Shown here piece by piece: positions 1-8,838 of a stretch of 8,838 nt of DNA (the stretch's first letter is position 1; every line of letters begins with the position of its first letter). Location of the stretch: NCBI GenBank assembly GCA_902496455.1, contig CABVAY010000054.1, forward strand, positions 1 through 8,838, in the 5' to 3' direction. Made by a program: the position numbers and the translations under genes. The DNA comes from an uncultured Collinsella sp. (lineage in GTDB: Bacteria > Actinomycetota > Coriobacteriia > Coriobacteriales > Coriobacteriaceae). A model generated the notes under the pieces. The model saw nothing but the letters and a program-made list of their open reading frames with translations. It was not told the DNA's origin and made no database searches.

Positions 1-10
1 CGACACGCAT

Positions 11-49
11 AAAAAGCCTCCCATTTCTCGTGTCCAAGAAATGGGAGGC
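11..49 (-). terminator. Intrinsic terminator after rpsJ
   Basis: A perfect 13-bp stem (16-28 with 37-49, GCCTCCCATTTCT paired to its complement) encloses an 8-base loop. On the minus strand it is followed at once by five T residues (the A-run at 11-15), which is the classical Rho-independent layout. It begins 46 bases past the rpsJ stop codon. There is no T-run on the plus-strand side, so it should act only on minus-strand transcripts. It probably ends the str operon transcript, or at least reduces read-through into whatever lies beyond the window edge. Confidence 0.93.
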
Positions 50-94
50 AGTTCATAACGGCAGCGGGGCCCTTTAAGCTATGAGCGATATCGC

Positions 95-403
95 TTAGAG
101 CTTGATGTCGATGTCGACGCCAGCGGGGAGGTCGAGACGCATGAGCGAATCAACGGTGCCCGAGGTGGGGTCGAGGATGTCGATGAGGCGCTTGTGGGTG
201 CGCATCTCGAACTGCTCACGGGAGTCCTTGTTCACGTGCGGCGAGCGGATAACCGTGTACAGGTTGCGCTCGGTGGGCAGGGGGACAGGACCGGAAACGC
301 GAGCGCCGGTCTTCTGAGCGGTCTCGACGATGAGCTTCGCGGACTGATCGACGACCTCGTGATCATAGCCCTTGAGGCGAATGCGGATCTTCTGGGTAGC
401 CAA
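95..403 (-). CDS. rpsJ: 30S ribosomal protein S10 (NusE)
   Basis: Small-subunit protein S10, 102 aa, which is the usual family length. It sits in the head of the 30S subunit and, as NusE, also binds NusB and NusG in transcription antitermination and transcription-translation coupling. The whole protein matches the family: the N-terminal KIRIRLKGYDHEVVDQ strand and helix, the loop block GPVPLPTERNLYTVIRSPHVNK, then REQFEMRTHKRLIDI and the C-terminal DLPAGVDI. The start is a TTG codon at 401-403, placed by a strong GGAGG (410-414) six bases upstream; the second residue Ala fits S10 N-termini. It is the last gene of the str operon, 61 bases after fusA. This is odd because rpsJ normally heads the S10 operon with rplC next, yet here a terminator follows directly. 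The identification is certain; the isolation from rplC can be judged only as far as the window edge. Confidence 0.98.
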   Translation of the reverse strand: MATQKIRIRLKGYDHEVVDQSAKLIVETAQKTGARVSGPVPLPTERNLYTVIRSPHVNKDSREQFEMRTHKRLIDILDPTSGTVDSLMRLDLPAGVDIDIKL

Positions 404-420
404 CTTAAACCTCCAAAGAG

Positions 421-439
421 TGCGAGAGATGTTCTCGCA
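421..439 (-). promoter_or_regulatory. Hairpin in the fusA-rpsJ spacer
   Basis: A perfect 7-bp inverted repeat (TGCGAGA at 421-427 with TCTCGCA at 433-439) has a 5-base loop. It ends six bases before the GGAGG ribosome-binding site of rpsJ (410-414). No T-run follows, so it is not a terminator. It could be an RNA processing or stability element, or could tune rpsJ translation. The sequence shows only the structure; function is not established. Confidence 0.4.
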
Positions 440-464
440 GGATTACGTAACAGGGAGCTCGAAC

Positions 465-2564
465 TTAGGCGTTCTTGCTCATGACCTCGTCCACGATGGA
501 CTTGGGCGCAGGCTCATAAGAGTCGAACTGCATCGTGTAGGATGCACGGCCCTGGGTCTGGGAGCGAAGGTCGGTAGCGTAACCGAACATCTCGCCCAGC
601 GGCACCTTGGCACGGATGAGCTTGCTGTTCTTGCGATCCTCCATGCCCTCAATCTTGCCGCGGCGACCGGAGAGGTTGCCCATAACGTCGCCCATGTACT
701 GCTCGGGGGTCTCGACCTCGACAGCCATGATCGGCTCGAGCAGCTGCGGATCGGACTTCTTGAGGGCGTCCTTGATAGCCATGGAACCGGCGATCTTGAA
801 GGCGGCCTCGGAGGAGTCGACCTCGTGGTAAGAACCGTCGAACAGGGTGACCTTGACGTCGAGGACCGGGAAGCCGGCGATAACACCGGTGTTCAGGGCC
901 TCCTGGATGCCCTTGTCGATGGACGGGATGTACTCCTTGGGCACGACGCCGCCGACGATAGCGTTGACGAACTCGTAGCCGAAGCCCTCCTCCATCTTCT
1001 CGAGCTTGATGACGGCGTGGCCGTACTGACCGCGACCGCCGGACTGACGGACGAACTTGCCCTCAGCCTTCTCGACGTCGTGACCAGCGGTCTCGCGGTA
1101 GGCGACCTGGGGCTTACCAACGTTAGCGTCAACTTTGAACTCACGGAGCAGACGGTCAACGATGATCTCGAGGTGCAGCTCGCCCATGCCGGCGATGATG
1201 GTCTGGCCGGTCTCGTGGTTGGTGGACACCTGGAAGGTCGGGTCCTCCTCGGCGAGCTTGGTCAGAGCCAAGGACATCTTGTCCTGCTCGGCCTTGGTCT
1301 TGGGCTCGATGGCAACGTCGATAACGGGCTTAGCGAACTCGATCTTCTCGAGGACGATCTCCTTGCCCTCGGCGCACAGGGTGTCGCCGGTGGTGGAGTT
1401 CTTGAAGCCGACGCAAGCGACGATGTCGCCGGCGGCAGCGTCGTCACGGTCGATACGCTCGGCGGCGTTCATCTCGAGGATGCGGCCGAGGCGCTCGCGC
1501 TGACCGTTGGAAGCGTTGACCACGTAGGAGCCGGACTCGGCGCGGCCGGAGTAAACGCGGACGTAGGTGAGCTTACCGACGAACGGGTCGGTCATGATCT
1601 TGAAGACCAGGCCGGAGAAGGGCTCGTCGAAGGAAGGATGACGCTGGATCTCCTCGCCGGTGTCCGGATCGGTACCGGTGACGGCCTCGACGTCGAGCGG
1701 GCTGGGCAGGTAGTCGACGACAGCGTCGAGCAGCTCCTGGACGCCCTTGTTCTTGTAGGCGGAGCCCACGAAGACGAGGTTGAGCTCGTTGGCCAGAACG
1801 CCCTTGCGCAGAGCAGCCTTGAGCTCCTCGACGGTGAAGTCCTCCTCCATGAGGATCTTCTCCATGAGCTCGTCGTCAAAGCTGGCAGCAGCGTCGAGGA
1901 GCTCCTCGCGCTTGGTGGCAGCGATGTCGGCAAACTCAGCCGGGATCTCATCCATCGGCTCGGGGTAGGTCATGCCCTTCTCGTCGGCCTTGAAGTCCCA
2001 TGCAGTCATGGTAACGAGGTCGATGACGCCCCAGAAGTTGTCCTCGGCGCCCATCGGGACCTGAGCGGCCACGGCGTTAGCGTCGAGACGATCCTTCATG
2101 GTCTCGATAGCGTTGAAGAAGTCAGCGCCCACGCGGTCATACTTGTTGATGAAGGCGATACGGGGGACGTTGAAGGTAGAAGCCTGACGCCAAACGGTCT
2201 CAGACTGGGGCTGAACGCCGGCAACGGCGTCGAAAACGGCGACAGCGCCATCGAGGACGCGCAGGCAGCGCTCGACCTCAGCGGTGAAGTCAACGTGGCC
2301 CGGGGTGTCGATGATCTGGATGCGGTAGTCCTTACCGTCCTTGTTCCAGAAGCACGTGGTAGCAGCGGAGGTAATGGTTACGCCGCGCTCCTGCTCCTGA
2401 ACCATCCAGTCCATGGTGGCAGCGCCCTCATGGACCTCACCGATCTTGTGGGTCTTACCGGTGTAGTAAAGAATACGCTCGGTCGTGGTGGTCTTACCGG
2501 CATCGATGTGGGCCATGATGCCGATGTTACGGGTATCGGAAAGCTTGTACTTAGGCTTAGCCAT
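465..2564 (-). CDS. fusA: Translation elongation factor G
   Basis: EF-G, the ribosomal translocase GTPase, which also helps RRF recycle ribosomes. At 699 aa it is full length and intact. All five G motifs are present: G1 AHIDAGKT (18-25), G2 RGVTIT (60-65), G3 DTPGH (86-90, with catalytic His90), G4 NKYD (140-143) and G5 SAYK (268-271). Domain II follows from about 315 and domain III from about 405. Domain IV has SGGRGQYGHAVI (508-519) and the decoding-centre tip DGSYHEVDSSEAAF with His580. Domain V runs to the C-terminus, including the GYATDLRSQTQGRASYTM block. The G4 motif has Tyr where Met or Leu is common, still within the NKxD consensus. The ATG is preceded by AAGGA at a 6-base spacing. 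It starts 19 bases after rpsG and is clearly cotranscribed. No tuf gene follows, unlike many str operons. The match to the canonical translocase is close, so a ribosome-protection (TetM-type) paralogue is unlikely. Confidence 0.99.
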   Translation of the reverse strand: MAKPKYKLSDTRNIGIMAHIDAGKTTTTERILYYTGKTHKIGEVHEGAATMDWMVQEQERGVTITSAATTCFWNKDGKDYRIQIIDTPGHVDFTAEVERCLRVLDGAVAVFDAVAGVQPQSETVWRQASTFNVPRIAFINKYDRVGADFFNAIETMKDRLDANAVAAQVPMGAEDNFWGVIDLVTMTAWDFKADEKGMTYPEPMDEIPAEFADIAATKREELLDAAASFDDELMEKILMEEDFTVEELKAALRKGVLANELNLVFVGSAYKNKGVQELLDAVVDYLPSPLDVEAVTGTDPDTGEEIQRHPSFDEPFSGLVFKIMTDPFVGKLTYVRVYSGRAESGSYVVNASNGQRERLGRILEMNAAERIDRDDAAAGDIVACVGFKNSTTGDTLCAEGKEIVLEKIEFAKPVIDVAIEPKTKAEQDKMSLALTKLAEEDPTFQVSTNHETGQTIIAGMGELHLEIIVDRLLREFKVDANVGKPQVAYRETAGHDVEKAEGKFVRQSGGRGQYGHAVIKLEKMEEGFGYEFVNAIVGGVVPKEYIPSIDKGIQEALNTGVIAGFPVLDVKVTLFDGSYHEVDSSEAAFKIAGSMAIKDALKKSDPQLLEPIMAVEVETPEQYMGDVMGNLSGRRGKIEGMEDRKNSKLIRAKVPLGEMFGYATDLRSQTQGRASYTMQFDSYEPAPKSIVDEVMSKNA

Positions 2565-2583
2565 GTTAGTTCCTTACCTTAAC

Positions 2584-3057
2584 TTACCAACGATAGTGAG
2601 AGAACGCGCGGTTGGCCTCGGCCATCTTGAAGACGTCCTCACGCTTCTTGACGGAAGCGCCCAGGCCGTTGGAAGCGTCGAGGATCTCGTTGGCGAGACG
2701 CTCGGCCATGGTCTTCTCCTTGCGAGCGCGGGAGAAGTTGACGATCCAGCGGATACCCAGAGCGGTGGAACGACGGGAGTTGACCTCCATCGGGACCTGA
2801 TAGGTAGCGCCACCGACACGCTTGGGCTTAACCTCGAGCGTGGGCTTGACGTTGTCCATAGCCTTCTTGAAGGTAGCGAGAGCGTCGCCACCCTCGGACT
2901 TCTCGGCAACGATCTCGAAAGCGGTGTAAACGATGCGCTCAGCGGTGGCCTTCTTGCCGTCAAGAAGGACCTTGTTGATGAGCTGAGTCACCAGGCGGTT
3001 GTTGTAAACGGCGTCAGGCTGAACCTCACGACGATTAGCTGCTGCACGACGCGGCAT
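2584..3057 (-). CDS. rpsG: 30S ribosomal protein S7
   Basis: S7, the primary assembly protein of the 30S head, which binds the 3' domain of 16S rRNA near the E site. It is 157 aa, normal for the family. Recognisable blocks are the basic N-terminus PRRAAANRREVQPD, KVLLDGKKATAERIVY, the beta-hairpin region VKPKRVGGATYQVPMEV, the helix segment RSTALGIRWIV, and a C-terminus ending in AFSHYRW. The ATG start has AAGGAG (3065-3070) seven bases upstream. It lies between rpsL (73-base spacer containing a GC-rich hairpin) and fusA (19-base spacer). In Escherichia coli S7 represses str-operon translation by binding the rpsL-rpsG spacer. The hairpin here could play the same part, but that is inference. 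Confidence 0.99.
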   Translation of the reverse strand: MPRRAAANRREVQPDAVYNNRLVTQLINKVLLDGKKATAERIVYTAFEIVAEKSEGGDALATFKKAMDNVKPTLEVKPKRVGGATYQVPMEVNSRRSTALGIRWIVNFSRARKEKTMAERLANEILDASNGLGASVKKREDVFKMAEANRAFSHYRW

Positions 3058-3079
3058 GTGAAATCTCCTTAAGTGTCTA

Positions 3080-3105
3080 CCGTGCGGCGCTTAGGCGGCA
3101 CACGG
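3080..3105 (-). promoter_or_regulatory. Hairpin in the rpsL-rpsG spacer, possible S7 site
   Basis: Bases 3080-3090 pair with 3095-3105 around a 4-base loop (CUAA in the transcript). Nine of eleven positions are Watson-Crick pairs in the mRNA, with one G-U pair and one C-C mismatch. It ends 10 bases upstream of the AAGGAG of rpsG. In E. coli the equivalent spacer is the target of S7 feedback repression, so this is a plausible counterpart by position. No sequence match to the E. coli site was established. Confidence 0.4.
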
Positions 3106-3130
3106 CGAAAGTATCAAAACGTTATCTGGC

Positions 3131-3508
3131 TTATTTAGCCTTGGGGCGCTTAGCACCGTACTTGGAACGGGCCTGCATACGGTTCTGGACCGGAGCAGCG
3201 TCGTAGGCGCCACGGATGACGTGATAACGGACACCAGGGAGGTCACGGACACGACCGCCGCGGACGAGCACGATGGAGTGCTCCTGCAGGTTGTGGCCCT
3301 CACCCGGGATGTAAGCAGTAACTTCGATGCCGTTGACGAGGCGAACACGGGCAACCTTACGAAGAGCCGAGTTCGGCTTCTTGGGGCTCGTGGTGAAGAC
3401 GCGGGTGCACACGCCGCGCTTCTGGGAGTTGTGCTGCAGAGCAGCGTTCTTGGACTTCTTGGGCACGGAACGACGGCCCTGGCGAACCAGCTGGTTAATA
3501 GTAGGCAA
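3131..3508 (-). CDS. rpsL: 30S ribosomal protein S12
   Basis: S12, a decoding-centre protein that controls translational accuracy; 125 aa and complete. The family signatures are all present: PTINQLVRQGR at the N-terminus, QKRGVCTRV (29-37), TTSPKKPNSALRK (39-51) with Lys43, GEGHNLQEHS (69-78), GGRVRDLPGVRYH (84-96) and QARSKYGAKRPK at the end. Asp89, the residue methylthiolated by RimO in E. coli (Asp88 there), is kept. Residue 88 is Arg (codon CGT, 3245-3247), where Lys is usual; Lys-to-Arg here confers streptomycin resistance in Mycobacterium tuberculosis and E. coli. The start is TTG (3506-3508), six bases after a consensus AAGGAG (3515-3520). No in-frame ATG lies closer to that site. It is the first gene of the str operon, with its own promoter upstream. 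Confidence 0.98.
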   Translation of the reverse strand: MPTINQLVRQGRRSVPKKSKNAALQHNSQKRGVCTRVFTTSPKKPNSALRKVARVRLVNGIEVTAYIPGEGHNLQEHSIVLVRGGRVRDLPGVRYHVIRGAYDAAPVQNRMQARSKYGAKRPKAK

Positions 3509-3595
3509 AGCGTACTCCTTCTCGAATGATTCCAGCTTTCTGTAAAGTGCAACGGCTTGAATCGAGGGGTCAGCATCCCCCTACGAAACACGCAG
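3509..3595 (-). promoter_or_regulatory. 5' leader of the str operon mRNA
   Basis: This is the stretch of about 87 bases between the predicted transcription start and the rpsL TTG codon. It contains a short GC hairpin (GGGG 3566-3569 with CCCC 3577-3580, 7-base loop). A second interrupted pairing brings CTCGATTC (3560-3567) next to the complementary GAATC and CGAG segments around 3521-3532, just before the AAGGAG of rpsL. No upstream ORF with a credible ribosome-binding site is seen, and no known riboswitch is recognised. The boundary depends on the promoter call. Confidence 0.4.
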
Positions 3596-3601
3596 TTCGA
3601 T

Positions 3602-3630
3602 AGGATACGTGGCGTTAGCTGTGCCGTCAA
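3602..3630 (-). promoter_or_regulatory. Sigma-A-type promoter of the str operon
   Basis: On the minus strand TTGACG (3625-3630) is followed by exactly 17 bases and TATCCT (3602-3607), close to the housekeeping consensus TTGACA-17-TATAAT. The expected start of transcription is near 3595. It is the best promoter-like sequence in the spacer and lies downstream of the rpoC terminator, so the str genes have their own promoter and need not depend on read-through from rpoBC. Confidence 0.72.
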
Positions 3631-3681
3631 CAGACCACGCCGCCGGGCGTATCCCAAAATGAGCATATTTCCGCAAAGCCT

Positions 3682-3721
3682 ACACAAAAGGAATCCCCTT
3701 CTGTGCGCGGGGGCGGATTCC
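3682..3721 (-). terminator. Weak terminator-like hairpin upstream of the str promoter
   Basis: GGAATCC (3690-3696) pairs with GGATTCC (3715-3721), with two further C-G pairs after a one-base bulge. On the minus strand the hairpin is followed by TTTTGTGT (3682-3689). This looks like a modest intrinsic terminator facing the same way as the genes. Its right-hand arm is also part of the left arm of the large palindrome, so the two structures cannot form together in one RNA. It could be a backup stop for rpoC read-through or a chance by-product of the palindrome. Confidence 0.35.
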
Positions 3722-3854
3722 CGGTCCGGGCGGCACAGGGGTTAAGTTTGCTGCTCTACAGTCCTGGCTCGCACGGAGGCCACATTAAGTGGCCTCCGGC
3801 TCGTGCGGAACTCGCGACAAACTTAACCCCTGTGCCGCCCGGACCGGGAATCCG
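3714..3854. repeat. 141-bp nested palindrome with perfect 37-bp arms
   Basis: Bases 3714-3750 are the exact reverse complement of 3818-3854 (37 of 37), around a 67-base centre. The centre has its own hairpin: GGAGGCCAC (3775-3783) with GTGGCCTCC (3789-3797), loop ATTAA, plus an outer GCAC/GTGC pairing (3771-3774 with 3803-3806) across a 5-base bulge. It also carries a near-direct repeat (GGCTCGCACGG 3766-3776 and GGCTCGTGCGG 3798-3808). The element sits between the rpoC terminator and the str promoter, so it should be mostly untranscribed. No transposase, T-run or obvious target duplication flanks it. It could be a non-autonomous palindromic repeat, a cruciform-forming site or a protein-binding site. 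Confidence 0.9.
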
Positions 3855-3883
3855 ACGTGCTCTTCGGGGCAACGTTCCTCACC

Positions 3884-3920
3884 AAAAAAGACCCGCTCCC
3901 CTGTTGGGAAACGGGTCTTT
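3884..3920 (-). terminator. Intrinsic terminator of the rpoBC operon
   Basis: AAAGACCCG (3887-3895) pairs perfectly with CGGGTCTTT (3912-3920). The stem continues inward for six more pairs (two of them G-U in the RNA) to a 4-base loop. On the minus strand the hairpin ends in a run of six T (3884-3889). It lies 26 bases past the rpoC stop codon. It is a textbook strong terminator that separates rpoBC from the str operon. Confidence 0.95.
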
Positions 3921-3946
3921 GGAAGGGAGGTTAACGTACTAGGAAA

Positions 3947-8422
<4,476 letters not shown>

Positions 8423-8428
8423 AGTCAA

Positions 8429-8838
<410 letters not shown>

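Noticed and set aside
84..95. 12-bp palindrome AGCGATATCGCT overlapping the rpsJ stop codon
   Set aside because: Palindromes of this length are expected about twice by chance in a window of this size; no other sign of function.
2135..2150. NKYD in the fourth G motif of EF-G as a possible defect
   Set aside because: The motif consensus is NKxD, with variation tolerated at the third position; all other GTPase motifs are intact.
372..2582. A 736-codon open frame on the plus strand opposite fusA
   Set aside because: It is the mirror frame of a GC-rich, strongly biased gene. Its translation is low-complexity Leu, Val, Gly and Asp with no recognisable domain, while the opposite strand encodes a perfect EF-G.
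3741..3827. Integron attC-like core sites (GTTAAGT and ACTTAAC) inside the palindrome arms
   Set aside because: They fit the GTTRRRY / RYYYAAC patterns but in inside-out order for an attC site. The arms are perfectly paired without the usual extrahelical bases, and no integrase or cassette is nearby.
3714..3854. The large palindrome as an intrinsic terminator
   Set aside because: Neither strand has a T-run directly after the stem, and a true terminator for rpoC already lies at 3884-3920.
3700..3870. The palindrome as a classical MITE with target-site duplication
   Set aside because: I compared the bases just outside 3714 and 3854 and found no convincing direct duplication. A MITE origin stays possible only through copies elsewhere in the genome.
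3703..3942. Short plus-strand open frames in the rpoC-rpsL spacer
   Set aside because: They run through the palindrome and the rpoC terminator, have no convincing ribosome-binding site and resemble no known protein.
8423..8428. TTG at 8426-8428 as the start of rpoC
   Set aside because: It would lie only 3 bases from the AAGGAG, too close for good initiation, whereas the GTG two codons later is 9 bases away. The difference is only two residues and cannot be fully excluded.

Overview
The window is one co-oriented block of core information-processing genes, all on the minus strand. In order of transcription (right to left) these are the end of rpoB, rpoC, a 438-base spacer, rpsL, rpsG, fusA and rpsJ. 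No transposase, phage gene, tRNA, rRNA or CRISPR array is visible. The GC-rich third positions, the rpoBC-rpsL-rpsG-fusA order and the actinobacterial style of the proteins point to Actinomycetota. The unusually long beta-prime subunit and rpsJ directly after fusA make class Coriobacteriia (Collinsella-like) my best guess. That placement rests on memory, not on a search.

Right part (3947-8838): the last 135 codons of rpoB, then rpoC. The rpoC ribosome-binding site lies inside the last two rpoB codons and its start is 7 bases past the rpoB stop. A strong intrinsic terminator (3884-3920) closes this operon.

Middle (3509-3946): no credible gene. It holds the rpoC terminator, a 141-bp nested palindrome whose outer arms are a perfect 37-bp inverted repeat, a weak terminator-like hairpin sharing bases with that palindrome, a good sigma-A-type promoter (TTGACG, 17 bp, TATCCT), and an mRNA leader of about 87 bases.

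Left part (1-3508): the str operon rpsL-rpsG-fusA-rpsJ. It makes ribosomal proteins S12, S7 and S10 and elongation factor G. tuf is absent. rpsJ, usually the first gene of the S10 operon, is the last gene here and is followed 46 bases later by a clean intrinsic terminator.

The most striking observation is in RpoC. Past the usual end of beta-prime it carries about 230 extra residues. These include a 55-residue module that lines up without gaps with the C-terminal domain of the RNA polymerase alpha subunit and keeps most of its DNA-contact residues, followed by a long acidic tail. The same subunit departs from near-universal sequence in the bridge helix, the trigger loop and the ASFQETTR motif. 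S12 has Arg at position 88, where a Lys-to-Arg change gives streptomycin resistance in other bacteria.
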